A stretch of 64,000 nt of DNA from Lentzea nigeriaca (GCF_016907955.1 NZ_JAFBCX010000006.1:558001-622000); one strand, 5' to 3'. Positions 37,571 to 47,067 are shown, numbered from the stretch's first letter. Made by a program: numbers and translations. The notes: generated by a model not told the origin, from the letters alone.

Positions 37571-38651
37571 GGCGCCGGGATTGAGCGTCCGCCTCAAACT
37601 CACCCTCAGCTACACCGGGTTCCTCATGGTCGCCGGCACCTTGCTGCTGGGGGTCGTGTGGGTGTTCGTCCTGCGCCACCTGCCCGCCTACGCGGACGTC
37701 CCAGGGGGCATCCTGGTCCGTTCCTTCCTCGTGCGCGGCTTCCTGGAAGCCGCCGCCGCGGCGCTGGTGTTCCTGCTCGCGTTCGGCCTGGGCGGAGGGT
37801 GGCTGCTCGCCGGCCGCATGCTCGCGCCGCTGGGTCGAATCACCGATGCCACCCGCCTGGCCGCGGACGGGTCGCTCGCGCACCGAATCCGGCTAGCGGG
37901 TCCCAGCGACGAGTTCCGCGAGCTGGCCGACGCCTTCGACTCCATGCTCGCCCGGCTCGAAGCCCAGGTTGCCGAGCAGCAGAGGTTCGCTGCCAACGCC
38001 TCCCACGAACTGCGCACGCCGCTGGCGGTCACGAAGACCCTTCTCGAGGTGGCCCGCAACGACCGCGACCACGACTCCGGCGAGCTCGTCGACCGCCTCC
38101 ACCACGTCAACGCCCGCGCGATCGACCTCACCGAGGCGCTGCTCCTGCTCAGCCGTGCCGATCAACGGTCGTTCACGCGGGACCACGTCGACCTGTCGCT
38201 CATCGCGGAAGAAGCCACCGAAACGCTCCTCCCGTTCGCGGAAGGAAGCGGCCTCACGATCCACATCTCCGGCGACGCCGCCCCCACCATCGGCTCGTAT
38301 GCGCTCCTTCTGCAGATGGCCACGAACCTCGTGCACAACGCGATCGTCCACAACGTCCCCGAGCAGGGCGACGTGTGGGTCACCGCGGGCGCTGCAGCCG
38401 AGGCCGCGGTGCTCACCGTCGAGAACACCGGTCAGAAGCTCTCTCCGCAGCTGGTCTCCACGCTCGTCGAGCCGTTCCAGCGCGGCGCCGAACGCATCCG
38501 CGGCCATCAAACGGGTGTCGGCCTGGGCCTGGCGATCGTCAAGAGCATCGTGCAGGCCCACGACGGAACCCTCGACGTCACCTCCAGGGCGGATGGCGGC
38601 CTTCGCGTCGTGGTGCGGCTGCCTATCGCACGTCCCCGAGATCACGCATGA
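37563..38651 (+). CDS. sensor histidine kinase (VanS-like)
   Basis: The 362-residue kinase has two membrane helices (about 14-36 and 60-84) around a very short extracytoplasmic loop of about 20 residues, a HAMP domain (MLAPLGRITDATRL), H148 in ASHELRTPLA, an N-box (NLVHNAIVHN) and GVGLGLAIV. The short loop suits sensing of membrane-associated or cell-wall signals, as in actinomycete VanS. The GTG at 37563 lies within the regulator 3' end. Its own 3' end overlaps the convergent GNAT gene by 29 bp. Confidence 0.9.
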
Positions 38652-39069
38652 ACCGTGATGATCTCCCCGCCTGGTCGACGTAGCCGCGGCGCCGGTAGAA
38701 CTCGTGCGCGTCCCGGCGTCGATCGTTGCTGGTGACCTCCATGCGTGCGCACCCGTGCCCCGCGGCGAAAGCTTCCGCCGCGGCGACGAGCTGAGCGCCG
38801 ATGCCCTGGCCGCGCGCCTGATCGGATACGACCAGTGCCACGATCCGGCCCCAGCAGCCGTCACGTTCGAAGAACGGGCCGACGTGGACCGCCACCAGTC
38901 CGAGCAGCCCTTCGCCGGCCTCGGCCACGTAGACCGCGCTGGACGGGTCGTCCTCCCAGGCCTTGATCCGGGTCACCGTGGCCCCGGCGCGATCCTGCGG
39001 GTAGCCCAACTGGCGGAGCAGCTCGTCGACGGCTGCGGCGTCGGCGGTCTGCGCCGGTCGTATCTGCAT
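38623..39069 (-). CDS. GNAT-family N-acetyltransferase
   Basis: The 148-residue, single-domain GNAT has motif A VVSDQARGQGIGAQLVAAAE near residue 80 and the C-terminal EFYRRRGYVDQ. The ATG at 39069 is preferred because it starts the fold directly (MQIRPAQTADAAAVDELL); the frame is open 36 bases further. It lies between the VanS-like gene and vanX, separated from vanX by a strong hairpin, so it is probably its own transcription unit. Substrate unknown. Confidence 0.82.
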   Translation of the reverse strand: MQIRPAQTADAAAVDELLRQLGYPQDRAGATVTRIKAWEDDPSSAVYVAEAGEGLLGLVAVHVGPFFERDGCWGRIVALVVSDQARGQGIGAQLVAAAEAFAAGHGCARMEVTSNDRRRDAHEFYRRRGYVDQAGRSSRFMRDLGDVR

Positions 39070-39084
39070 GCGTACCCCCGAAAT

Positions 39085-39119
39085 CGGGCGTCTCCGGTGT
39101 GCCACACCGGAGACGCCCG
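39085..39119 (-). terminator. terminator after vanX
   Basis: A perfect 15-bp stem (39086-39100 with 39104-39118) closes a 3-base loop just past the vanX stop. It separates the vanHAX operon from the GNAT gene. There is no long T-run, which is common in GC-rich actinobacteria. Confidence 0.75.
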
Positions 39120-39126
39120 TGTCTGC

Positions 39127-39735
39127 TCATGCGATGGGAAAATCGAAGTAGTCGTCCGGATATGGCTCGTCTTGCAGCGTGTAGTGCCACCACTCGTGCT
39201 CGTACGCGCTGAAGCCACAGGCTTCCATGACGGAACGGAGGTGTCGCCGGTTTGCCGCCTCGACCGACGTGATTCCGCTCGCTTCATGATGCGAGATCGA
39301 ATCCATCAGATCATGGCCACCGCCCATCGGGGCGAGCTCACCGGTGGCCAGCTCGTAAAGCGTCAGGTCGACCGTGCTGCCCCGGCTGTGGCCGGACTTC
39401 GCAGCGACGTAACCTCTTTCGAACATCTCGGCCCTGTCGATGTTCGGATAGTGCCGTCGCTTGGTCCGGCCGTCCTCCGGCAGCCGCGACCAGCGCAGAA
39501 AACACTCCACGGCGCGTTGCGGGCGGTAACCGTCCCAGAGCACCAAACCGAATCCCAGCCCGGCGGCCTTCTCCTGGGCACGTTCGAGGGCCGTGCAGAG
39601 GGCCTTCGTGCCGACGATCCGGTTCAGGACGTACCCGTCCACGGGTTTGCCGGTGAAGTTGTCCCAGGTGGCGTACTTGGCGTCCCAGCGCATCCCCGGC
39701 ACGAACTCGTCCACGAAGACGAAGTCGCTCTTCAT
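39127..39735 (-). CDS. vanX: D-Ala-D-Ala dipeptidase VanX
   Basis: The 202-residue zinc dipeptidase shows the VanX motifs SGHSRGSTVDL (Zn-binding H and D, near residues 113-123) and EHEWWHY (catalytic E and third Zn-binding H, near 180-186). The RPQRAV arginine region near 69 is also present. VanX destroys D-Ala-D-Ala so that only D-Ala-D-Lac enters peptidoglycan. The ATG at 39735 overlaps the vanA stop by 4 bp; it is the last gene of the operon. All catalytic residues I can check are present. Confidence 0.95.
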   Translation of the reverse strand: MKSDFVFVDEFVPGMRWDAKYATWDNFTGKPVDGYVLNRIVGTKALCTALERAQEKAAGLGFGLVLWDGYRPQRAVECFLRWSRLPEDGRTKRRHYPNIDRAEMFERGYVAAKSGHSRGSTVDLTLYELATGELAPMGGGHDLMDSISHHEASGITSVEAANRRHLRSVMEACGFSAYEHEWWHYTLQDEPYPDDYFDFPIA

Positions 39736-40766
39736 CGCAGCTTCCCCGTCAGCGCCAAGGACACGATCCGGTCGATCACCTCGGCGAACGGCACACCCGC
39801 GGCCGCCATCATCCTGGGGTACCGGCTGTACGAGGTCAGTCCAGGGAACGTGTTGACCTCGTTGAGGACCACCGTTCCGTCTTCCTTCAGGAACATGTCC
39901 ACCCGTGCCAGCCCTCGGCAACCAAGAGCGCGGTACACGGCTTTCGCCGTCTCCTGGACCAGTGCCCGCGACTCCGCGGGAACGTCGGCCGGCACCGTCA
40001 CGGCCGAGTTGTCGGACCCGCTTTCCGGCTCGCTTTCCTGATGGATCCTGAAGAAGCCGTGCGACAGCGAGATCTGGTCCACCTCGCCGACGATGAGGTC
40101 CGAGTCGTTCCCCATCACCGCGCAACCCACCTCGCTGCCGGCCACAGCCTCCTCGATCAGCACCTTCGAGTCGTACTGCCTCGCGACCTCCACCGCACTC
40201 GGCAGTTCGTCTTCACGAGACACCTTGCTGACACCGAAGGACGACCCCGACCGGGCAGGCTTCACGAAGACGGGATAGACGAACCCGCCTGGCTCGGGAC
40301 GCTCGTTCGCCGAGACGAACCAGAAATTCGGCGTCGCGATTCCCGCACTCCTGGCCACGAGGTAGGTGAGAGATTTGTCCATGCACAGAGCCGAGCTCTG
40401 GACGTCACAGCCGACGTAGGGAATGCCGGAGAGCTCCAGCAGCCCCTGAACCGCGCCGTCCTCGCCGAGCTTGCCGTGCAGAACGGGCAGGACCACGTCC
40501 AGCTCGATCGTCCTGTACCGCCCCTCCTCCAGCACGAGCAGGCCAGGCGCGTCACGGTCCGGCGACAGCACCGCGGGCCGGCAACCGCCTCCGTTCTCCC
40601 ACCCCTCGCCTGGACCATCACAAAGCAACCAGGCGCCGCTCTTGGTGATCCCGATCCAGAACGGCTCGTACTTGTCGATGTCGAGGTTCTTCGCGACCTC
40701 CCGCGCGGACTTGACGGACACAGGATGTTCCTCGGAACAGCCCCCGAACAAGATTCCGATCCTCAT
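39732..40766 (-). CDS. vanA: D-alanine--(R)-lactate ligase VanA
   Basis: The 344-residue ATP-grasp ligase starts with the family motif ILFGGCSEEHPVSVKSA. The omega loop reads HGFFRIHQESEPE, as in VanA-type D-Ala-D-Lac ligases rather than housekeeping Ddl or VanC types. CRGLARVDMFL and VNTFPGLTSYSRYPRMM carry the metal- and substrate-binding residues. The product replaces the terminal D-Ala, lowering glycopeptide affinity. The start overlaps vanH (ATGA) and the end overlaps vanX (ATGA), so the three are tightly coupled. Confidence 0.95.
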   Translation of the reverse strand: MRIGILFGGCSEEHPVSVKSAREVAKNLDIDKYEPFWIGITKSGAWLLCDGPGEGWENGGGCRPAVLSPDRDAPGLLVLEEGRYRTIELDVVLPVLHGKLGEDGAVQGLLELSGIPYVGCDVQSSALCMDKSLTYLVARSAGIATPNFWFVSANERPEPGGFVYPVFVKPARSGSSFGVSKVSREDELPSAVEVARQYDSKVLIEEAVAGSEVGCAVMGNDSDLIVGEVDQISLSHGFFRIHQESEPESGSDNSAVTVPADVPAESRALVQETAKAVYRALGCRGLARVDMFLKEDGTVVLNEVNTFPGLTSYSRYPRMMAAAGVPFAEVIDRIVSLALTGKLR

Positions 40767-41806
40767 ATCCAGTGCTTCTTTCCGCTGTCGAATGCCCGGC
40801 AGTTGACGATGGAGTTCTCCACGGTGTCCCGCAGAGCGCGATCCGTGTAATAGGCGGTGTGCGGCGTGACGGCCACATTCGGCAACTCCCGCAGGCGCGC
40901 CAGGTTCACACTTCCCGCAGCCCTCCCCCGGCAGTCGGCGTAGAACACGCCTTCCTCCCCTTCGAGAACATCCAACGCAGCCCCTCCCAAGCGCCCACTT
41001 TCCAGCGCCGAAAGCAGAGCATCGGTGTCAATGAGCCCACCGCGCCCAGTGTTGACGACAAAAGCACCGACCTTCATCTGCCCGATACGCCGCCGATCAA
41101 GCAGATGACGCGTATCCGCGTTCAGCGGCGCATGAAGCGTCACAACATCGCTCTGCTCCAGCAACTCATCAAGCGAAACGTGCTCGGCGGAAACCTTGAC
41201 GCGGCTGTCATGCGCCAAGACACGGCAGCCGAACCCCCGCAGCCTCTCGACGACCGCAGTCCCGATGCGCCCCACGCCAACCACACCGACGGTGAGGTCG
41301 CGCAGCTCCTTGCCGCGCACCTCATCCAGCCGATAGTCGCCAGCGTCCACACGTCTGATGACCGACCGGACATTCCGAATCGCCATCAGCATCAACATCA
41401 CCGTGTAGTCAGCCACACCGTCAGGCGAGTAGGCGACGTTCTCCACAACAATGCCAAGACTCTCCGCACACCGAACATCAATGTGGTCGTACCCGATACT
41501 CCGGGTGGAGATGTACTCAACTCCGACCCGGCTGAGCCCGAGAAGAACCTCCGACCCGATTCGCGTCTTGTGATCAACGCTGACGCACCGATTCCCCAAG
41601 GCCAGCTCAACGTTGTCCGCGGACACCGCCGCCTCGGTAACGGTAGGCACCACACCAAATCCGGGCGCCATCTCCCGAAACAGCTCTTCCTCGTCCCGCG
41701 AGCACCCGTAAACCACAATCCCCGTTGCCGAAACCCCCGCAACGGCCCAAGACGCCGGCGACCGGTTACGACGGTCCACGGCTCGCGCCGATTCGCTGTA
41801 GGTCAT
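40763..41806 (-). CDS. vanH: D-lactate dehydrogenase VanH
   Basis: The 347-residue D-2-hydroxyacid dehydrogenase reduces pyruvate to D-lactate for VanA. The NAD motif VGVVGVGRIG is near residue 173, and the catalytic residues are Arg in VNTGRGGLID, Glu in EGEEGVF and His in TPHTAYY. About 25 extra residues precede the conserved start, and a GTG near codon 23 could be the true start, but the ATG at 41806 has a good GGGGG site. It is the first gene of vanHAX. A short palindrome lies 35-52 bp upstream. Confidence 0.93.
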   Translation of the reverse strand: MTYSESARAVDRRNRSPASWAVAGVSATGIVVYGCSRDEEELFREMAPGFGVVPTVTEAAVSADNVELALGNRCVSVDHKTRIGSEVLLGLSRVGVEYISTRSIGYDHIDVRCAESLGIVVENVAYSPDGVADYTVMLMLMAIRNVRSVIRRVDAGDYRLDEVRGKELRDLTVGVVGVGRIGTAVVERLRGFGCRVLAHDSRVKVSAEHVSLDELLEQSDVVTLHAPLNADTRHLLDRRRIGQMKVGAFVVNTGRGGLIDTDALLSALESGRLGGAALDVLEGEEGVFYADCRGRAAGSVNLARLRELPNVAVTPHTAYYTDRALRDTVENSIVNCRAFDSGKKHWI

Positions 41807-41840
41807 ACCCCCAGTGAAAACGCCCGCACGTTGTCACCAC

Positions 41841-41858
41841 GTATCAACTTTTCGATAC
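41841..41858. promoter_or_regulatory. palindrome upstream of vanH (possible regulator site)
   Basis: GTATC and GATAC half-sites are separated by eight bases, ending 35 bp before the vanH start. The position suits an operator or activator site. No binding data can be read from sequence and I do not recognise a clear -35/-10 pair around it. Confidence 0.35.
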
Positions 41859-41960
41859 ACCGAAGACACACGCCACTACAGCCACAGACCGGACGAGAAG
41901 GCTGAACACCCCAGAAATGGTGAGGGCCACGTAGGCGCAAGGCGCCACGTGGCCGGGGGT

Positions 41961-42005
41961 CCGGGGGCGGAGCCCCCGGCCGGGGTCTGGGGGCCGGGCC
42001 CCCAG
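41961..42005. repeat. paired G/C-rich hairpins downstream of tmRNA
   Basis: Two adjacent perfect stems (CCGGGGGC/GCCCCCGG at 41961-41979 and CTGGGGG/CCCCCAG at 41987-42005) follow the tmRNA 3' end. A similar pair lies at 49640-49684 after an initiator tRNA. They could be terminators or a dispersed intergenic repeat. Confidence 0.65.
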
Positions 42006-42069
42006 AAAACACCCGGAACGAGCTGGGCGAAAGCGGCCCGAAGGGTCCGCTGAGCAGACTTCGCCCGAG

Positions 42070-42439
42070 TGGAGGTGCCGGGAATCGAACCCGGGTCCTA
42101 TGGCGGCTCATCAGGGCTTCTCCGTGCGCAGTTCGCTATGTCTCTGCTTGACCCCACCAGTCACGCGAACAAGCTGGTGTGACGGGCCCAGTCGCTGTGA
42201 GTTTCCCGAACAGTCCCCGCGACCGGGACTGCCGGTAAGCCCTCTAGCTGATGCCGGACTCTAGGCCGAAGGCACTCCTAGGCCGACAGCGTTGCTACTC
42301 GCCTCAGGCGGCGAGAGCGAACGCGCGCTGGTCGTTGGACTCGGCGCTTATTGGTTTGCGATGACGCTTGCGGTGGTCTCTCGCCTGCACCGGCACGCTT
42401 CCCCTGAATCAACGTCCACAGTCGAAACCGTTCACCCCC
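42070..42439 (-). ncRNA. ssrA: transfer-messenger RNA (tmRNA)
   Basis: This is a one-piece tmRNA of about 370 nt. The 5' end GGGGGTG pairs with the 3' end CACCTCC to form the alanyl acceptor stem, and the T arm is CGGGTTCGATTCCCG. The tag frame at 42345-42304 (minus) reads AESNDQRAFALAA followed by TGA, with the resume codon GCC and a final ALAA degron. CCA is not encoded. It rescues stalled ribosomes together with SmpB, encoded at 44436. The tag is of the usual actinobacterial type. Confidence 0.93.
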
Positions 42440-42560
42440 TTGTAGTGGTACGCATAGCATAACGAGTGCAGCCACCGAGTTCTTCCCGAGGCAGGTAGGG
42501 CTGTCCCCACCCCGGACCGCATGGCTAGCCAGATGGTCCCTGACCAGCGGGAACGCCACG

Positions 42561-43799
42561 ATGGACGGCATGAGGAAACCGAACGCGCTCGCAGCCGGGT
42601 TCTACCTGCTGACCCATCTGGTGACCGGCATCTTCTGGTTCACCCTCACCTTCGTGCTCACGGCGGTCGGGTTCGCGACGGCTCTGCTCTGGGTCGGTTT
42701 CCCGATTCTGTGGCTCGCGATGAACACCGCGCGTGCGGGCGCGTCGGTGGAGCGGGCATGGGTGCGTGTGGCGTTGCGCACAGACATCCCCAAGCCGTAC
42801 CGGCCGAAGATCGAGGGTTCGCCACTCGAGAAGTGGAAGCACCAGTTCACCGACCCCGCCACCTGGCGCGATCTCGGTTACCTTGCGCTGCTCGTGCCGG
42901 TGGGTGCGTTGGAGCTCGCGTCGTTCATCACCATATGGTCGGTCGTGGCCGCGTTCGTGGGCGTGCCGTTCTGGATCGACGACGCGCCGTTCGCGGTGAT
43001 CGTGGGCGAGTTCTGGACGATCGACTCGTTCTATTCGGCGTTGCCGGTCGCGGCGGTCGGGCTGGTGCTGGTGCCGTTCGCGCTGTGGGGCACGAGGTGG
43101 CTGGGTGCGCTGCACGGCAGGTTCGCCCGCGCGATGCTCGGGCCGACGCGCGCCGACCAGCTGGCGATCGAGGCGGAGCGGCTGCAGTCGAGCCGGGCGC
43201 GAGGTGTCGAGGCGGCCGAGGCGGAGCGCCGGCGGATCGAGCGCGACCTGCACGACGGGGCGCAGCAGCGGCTCGTCGCGGTGGCGATGGGTCTCGGGCG
43301 GGCGAAGTCCAAATTGGACTCCGATCCGGAGGCTGCGGCGGCGCTCATCGCCGAGGCGCACGCGGACGCGAAGCTCGCCATCAAGGAACTGCGCGACCTG
43401 GCACGGGGCATCTACCCGTCGGTGCTCGGCGACCGCGGGCTCGACGCCGCGCTCTCGGCGCTGGCCGCGCGCGTGCCGATCGAGGTCGAGCTGACCGTCG
43501 ACGTGGAGCCGCGGCCGCCGACAGCGGTGGAGAGCGCCGCGTACTTCACCGTCGGCGAGGCGCTCACGAACATCACCAAGCACTCCAACGCCACCAGGGC
43601 GACCGTGAAGGTCAACCGGGTCGAGACGGGGGTGCTGGTCGAGGTCACCGACAACGGTCAGGGCGGCGCCGAGCTGAGGCCGGGCGGAGGGCTCGCCGGG
43701 CTGGCCGACCGGGCTGCCACGATCGACGGTGTGGTTGTCGTCGTCAGCCCGCCCGGCGGGCCGACCGTGATTCGAGCGGAGTTGCCGTGCGCGTGGTGA
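42561..43799 (+). CDS. NarL-type sensor histidine kinase
   Basis: The protein is 412 residues with membrane helices near 15-60 and 105-185 (a putative sensor DUF1707/DUF4118-like membrane part). The HisKA_3 phospho-acceptor is H231 in ERDLHDGAQQRLVAVA, followed by a HATPase_c domain with GEALTNITKH and GGLAGLADRA. The ATG at 42561 is used; ATG 42570 is an alternative. It overlaps its response-regulator gene by 13 bp. It sits between tmRNA and smpB in a conserved actinobacterial neighbourhood. Confidence 0.92.
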   Translation: MDGMRKPNALAAGFYLLTHLVTGIFWFTLTFVLTAVGFATALLWVGFPILWLAMNTARAGASVERAWVRVALRTDIPKPYRPKIEGSPLEKWKHQFTDPATWRDLGYLALLVPVGALELASFITIWSVVAAFVGVPFWIDDAPFAVIVGEFWTIDSFYSALPVAAVGLVLVPFALWGTRWLGALHGRFARAMLGPTRADQLAIEAERLQSSRARGVEAAEAERRRIERDLHDGAQQRLVAVAMGLGRAKSKLDSDPEAAAALIAEAHADAKLAIKELRDLARGIYPSVLGDRGLDAALSALAARVPIEVELTVDVEPRPPTAVESAAYFTVGEALTNITKHSNATRATVKVNRVETGVLVEVTDNGQGGAELRPGGGLAGLADRAATIDGVVVVVSPPGGPTVIRAELPCAW

Positions 43800-44428
43800 T
43801 CGCTGAGGACTCGGTGCTGCTGAGGGAGGGCGTGCAGCGGTTGCTCGCCGACGAGGGCATCGAAACCGTCGCGGCCGTGGAGAACGGCGACGGGCTGCTC
43901 GACGCCGTGACCGAGCACAGGCCGGACCTGTGCGTCGTGGACGTGCGGATGCCCCCGACGTTCACCGACGAGGGCCTGCGAGCCGCCATCGAGTGCCGCC
44001 GCCGCTATCCGGGCCTGCCGGTGCTGGTGCTGTCGCAGTACGTCGAGGAGCGCTACGCCGTGGAACTCCTCGCGGGTGGCGCCAGCGGGGTCGGCTACCT
44101 GCTCAAGGAGCGGGTAGCCGACGTGAAGGAGTTCGTCGACGCGGTGCGCAGGGTCGCCGACGGCGGCACGAGCATCGACCACGAGGTGATCACGCAGCTC
44201 ATGGTGCGCAGCAAGAAGAGCCCCGTCGACTCGTTGACGCCCCGCGAACGCGAGGTGCTCGGGCTGATGGCGCAGGGACTGTCCAACACCGCCATCGCCG
44301 CCACTCTCGTGGTGTCGGACGGCGCCGTGGAGAAGCACGTGGGCAACATCTTCGCGAAGCTCGGCCTGGAGCCGTCGAACTCCGAGCACCGCCGCGTGCG
44401 GGCGGTGCTCGCCTACCTCGACAGCTGA
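43787..44428 (+). CDS. NarL/LuxR-family response regulator
   Basis: The 213-residue regulator has a receiver with D9/D52 (VVDVRMPP) and a switch region VLSQYVEERYAVELL, where the usual Thr/Ser-Ala pair is unusual, followed by a LuxR-type helix-turn-helix (LTPREREVLGLMAQGLSNTAI). The GTG at 43787 lies inside the kinase 3' end and has coupled translation. It converges on smpB with only 7 bp between stops, so no separate terminator fits. Confidence 0.92.
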   Translation: MRVVIAEDSVLLREGVQRLLADEGIETVAAVENGDGLLDAVTEHRPDLCVVDVRMPPTFTDEGLRAAIECRRRYPGLPVLVLSQYVEERYAVELLAGGASGVGYLLKERVADVKEFVDAVRRVADGGTSIDHEVITQLMVRSKKSPVDSLTPREREVLGLMAQGLSNTAIAATLVVSDGAVEKHVGNIFAKLGLEPSNSEHRRVRAVLAYLDS

Positions 44429-44435
44429 AGCAGGG

Positions 44436-44912
44436 TCAGTAACGGCCCTTCAGCGCCCGGCCGTGCGCCCGCGCGATCTCCCGGTTGGCATCCCGCTTGG
44501 CGATGTCCTGACGCTTGTCGTAGGCCTTCTTGCCCTTCGCGAGGGCGATCTCGACCTTGACGTAGCCGTCCTTGAAGTACATCTGCAGCGGGATGAGCGA
44601 CAGACCGGACTCCTTGGTCTTGCCGATCAGCCGCTCGATCTCGTGCTTGTGCAGCAAGAGCTTGCGCTTGCGCCGGACGTCGTGGTTCGTCCACGTCCCC
44701 GCGACGTACTCCGGGATGTGCAGCGCGTGCAACCAGATCTCGCCGTCGTCGACCTGGGCGAAGGCGTCCACGAGGGACGCCCGTCCCATGCGCAGGCTCT
44801 TCACCTCGGTGCCGACGAGCTGAATGCCCGCCTCATAGGTGTCCAGAATGGTCCAGTCGTGCCGAGCCTTGCGGTTCGACGCGATGGCCTTCTGCCCGCG
44901 TTCCTTGACCAT
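44436..44912 (-). CDS. smpB: SsrA-binding protein SmpB
   Basis: The 158-residue protein has the SmpB beta-barrel ([29 protein letters not shown] is conserved) and a basic C-terminal tail ([16 protein letters not shown]...RALKGRY) that enters the ribosomal mRNA channel. It binds the tmRNA encoded 2 kb away on the same strand. It lies 30 bp downstream of ftsX in the ftsE-ftsX-smpB operon. The length is normal. Confidence 0.97.
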   Translation of the reverse strand: MVKERGQKAIASNRKARHDWTILDTYEAGIQLVGTEVKSLRMGRASLVDAFAQVDDGEIWLHALHIPEYVAGTWTNHDVRRKRKLLLHKHEIERLIGKTKESGLSLIPLQMYFKDGYVKVEIALAKGKKAYDKRQDIAKRDANREIARAHGRALKGRY

Positions 44913-44942
44913 GACGACAACTTTACGTGGTCGGTAAAACCG

Positions 44943-45845
44943 TTAAAGCCGCACGTAGAGACGCAGTGTCACGTAGCCGGTGGTGGCCGAGATGACGATC
45001 GCGACGAGGAACAGCCACGGCGACACGAACAGGATGTCCAGGTACCCGATCGGCGGGATGATGCCCGACTCGGTCAGGTTTCTGGTGATCCGGTCGAGGA
45101 AGAACGCCTTGAACAGCACCAGGCCGGCAACTGCGGAGACCGCGCCGATGATGCCCGCGACGACCGCCTCGATGAGGAACGGCAGCTGCGTGTACCACCG
45201 GGTCGCGCCGACCAGGCGCATGATGCCGACCTCGACGCGGCGGGTGAACGCCGACACCTGGATGGTGTTCGAGATCAGCAGCAACGCGGCGAACGCCTGG
45301 ATGAGCGCGAGGATCAGGGCGACGTCGCGCAGACCGTTCAGGCCCTCGAAGAACCGCTCGAGGAACTTGCCCTGGTCGTCGACGCCCTTCACGCCCGGCT
45401 TGCCCTCGAAGGCCTGCTTGATGACGTCGGTGCGGTCCGGGTCCTCCAGCTTCACGCGGAAGGTGGCGGGGATCGCCTCCGGACGCGCGAGCTTGAGCAG
45501 CTCCGGCTGCGCCTCGAAGATCCGCTTGAAGCGCTCGAAGCCCTCGTCGCGGTTCTGGAACACCACTGTCTCGACGCCGGAGGTCTGCTCGAGCTGGGAA
45601 CGCAGACCCGCGCACGGCTGCTGGGTGCAGTCCTTGTCGTTGGCGCTGACGTCGTTGGTCAGCAGCACGGAGACCTCGAGCTTGCCCGCGTAGTTGGCCT
45701 GCATCTTGTCGACCATGCGGACGACGAGCAGGCCACCGCCGAGCAGCCCGAGCGAGATGGCGGTCGTGAGGATCATCGCGATCGTCATCGTGACGTTCCG
45801 GCGAAGTCCGGTGACGACCTCGCTGAACACGAAGCTGGTACGCAT
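44943..45845 (-). CDS. ftsX: cell-division permease FtsX
   Basis: The 300-residue membrane protein has one N-terminal helix (about 22-42), an extracytoplasmic domain of about 120 residues and three C-terminal helices, the FtsX topology. The extracytoplasmic loop has a Cys pair (CTQQPC) as in actinobacterial FtsX, where it binds the RipC-type hydrolase. It partners with FtsE, encoded 39 bp upstream, to control septal peptidoglycan hydrolysis. Confidence 0.95.
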   Translation of the reverse strand: MRTSFVFSEVVTGLRRNVTMTIAMILTTAISLGLLGGGLLVVRMVDKMQANYAGKLEVSVLLTNDVSANDKDCTQQPCAGLRSQLEQTSGVETVVFQNRDEGFERFKRIFEAQPELLKLARPEAIPATFRVKLEDPDRTDVIKQAFEGKPGVKGVDDQGKFLERFFEGLNGLRDVALILALIQAFAALLLISNTIQVSAFTRRVEVGIMRLVGATRWYTQLPFLIEAVVAGIIGAVSAVAGLVLFKAFFLDRITRNLTESGIIPPIGYLDILFVSPWLFLVAIVISATTGYVTLRLYVRL

Positions 45846-45884
45846 CGGGGGCGGGGTTCCTTGGGGGTCGGGGGTTAGGAGCGC

Positions 45885-46574
45885 TTAGCGGCCAACGCCG
45901 TAAACGCCGCGCGCGTCATCACGGACGACCTTGCCGAACGCCAGCTCCACCACACGGCGGCGCATCGAGTCGACGATGCCGTGGTCGTGAGTGGCCATGA
46001 TGACCGTCGTGCCGGTGCGGTTGATCCGCTCCAGCAGCAACATGATGTCCTGGCTCGTGTCGGGGTCCAGGTTTCCGGTCGGCTCGTCGGCGATCAGCAC
46101 CAGCGGGCGGTTCACGAACGCACGGGCGATCGCGACACGCTGCTGCTCACCACCGGACAGCTCGGTCGGGAACCGGTCCTCCTTGCCGTCGAGGCCCACC
46201 AGCTGCAGCACCTCCGGCACCACCTTGACGATGGTGTTGCGGGGCTTGCCGATGACCTCCAGGGCGAAGGCCACGTTCTCGGCGACCGTCTTCGTCGGCA
46301 GCAGGCGGAAGTCCTGGAACACGCAGCCGATGGACTGACGCAGGCGGGGGACCCTGCGCCGCGACATCTTGGCGACGTCGAAGTTGGACACGTAGACGCG
46401 TCCCCGAGTCGGCACCTCTTCGCGCAGCAGCAGGCGCAAGAACGTCGACTTACCGGACCCGGAGGGCCCGATCAGGAACACGAACTCACCCTTGTCCACC
46501 TCGACGGACACGTCGTCGAGCGCGGGACGCGTGGAGGTCTTGTAGACCTTGGAAACGTGTTCGAGGCGAATCAC
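45885..46574 (-). CDS. ftsE: cell-division ATP-binding protein FtsE
   Basis: The 229-residue ABC ATPase has Walker [10 protein letters not shown] (36-44), Q-loop, signature [14 protein letters not shown] and Walker [13 protein letters not shown], followed by the H-loop ATHD. It forms a complex with FtsX. The start is GTG 46574. A strong hairpin just upstream ends the prfB transcript, so ftsE-ftsX-smpB has its own promoter in the short gap at about 46575-46603. Confidence 0.96.
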   Translation of the reverse strand: MIRLEHVSKVYKTSTRPALDDVSVEVDKGEFVFLIGPSGSGKSTFLRLLLREEVPTRGRVYVSNFDVAKMSRRRVPRLRQSIGCVFQDFRLLPTKTVAENVAFALEVIGKPRNTIVKVVPEVLQLVGLDGKEDRFPTELSGGEQQRVAIARAFVNRPLVLIADEPTGNLDPDTSQDIMLLLERINRTGTTVIMATHDHGIVDSMRRRVVELAFGKVVRDDARGVYGVGR

Positions 46575-46603
46575 GAGGCGCGAGTCTACTCATGGCCGGG
46601 GTA

Positions 46604-46645
46604 AAGCCCCCGTTCCGGTTAACTTCGAGCACCGGAAGGGGGCTT
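46604..46645 (-). terminator. terminator between prfB unit and ftsE
   Basis: A 15-bp stem with one bulged G (46604-46619 with 46631-46645) immediately follows the stop of the small gene at 46645, in the right place to end prfB transcription. Confidence 0.72.
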
Positions 46646-47067
46646 CAGTCCCACCAGTTGAAGAGCACGTCGCCGACCCGTTCCGGACGCCAGTAGCGCA
46701 CGTCACGGGGGTCGAGGTCCGGCCAGTCCGCCGCTTTGAACGGCTTCTCCAGCTCGGCCTTGGCCCACACCCTGATGTCGCTCGACAACTCCGCAAGCAC
46801 AGCCATGAGCGCCGCGTCGTCCACGAACTCGATCGGCGGCAGCGGTTCGACCGAAGCCGTGAGCGCCACGTCACCCTCCGCCGTCCACAACACGACGATC
46901 GTGCCGCGGTGGTCGGCGTGCTCGAGGTGCACCTCGTGGTAGTTCGGCGTGACCTTCGGGACGGACCACCGCGCCACGTGACCGCCGGTGCGGCGCGCGG
47001 CCTCGAAGCAGAGGCCGCGGAACTCCCCCGGCGTCCTGACGGTCAGCTCTGGGACTGCTTCCTCCAC
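46645..47067 (-). CDS. conserved hypothetical protein, 140 residues
   Basis: I do not recognise a named family. The protein has alternating short beta strands and an aromatic C-terminus ([11 protein letters not shown]), no signal peptide and no membrane helix. Its start overlaps the prfB 3' end by 25 bp and it is followed directly by a terminator, so it is the last gene of the prfB transcript. The pattern [21 protein letters not shown]-like is not linked to a known active site. Confidence 0.75.
   Translation of the reverse strand: MEEAVPELTVRTPGEFRGLCFEAARRTGGHVARWSVPKVTPNYHEVHLEHADHRGTIVVLWTAEGDVALTASVEPLPPIEFVDDAALMAVLAELSSDIRVWAKAELEKPFKAADWPDLDPRDVRYWRPERVGDVLFNWWD

Noticed and set aside
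39127-40125. Extended VanX reading frame starting at 40125
   Set aside because: The extra N-terminus lies in another frame of vanA; ATG 39735 with ATGA overlap fits VanX length exactly.
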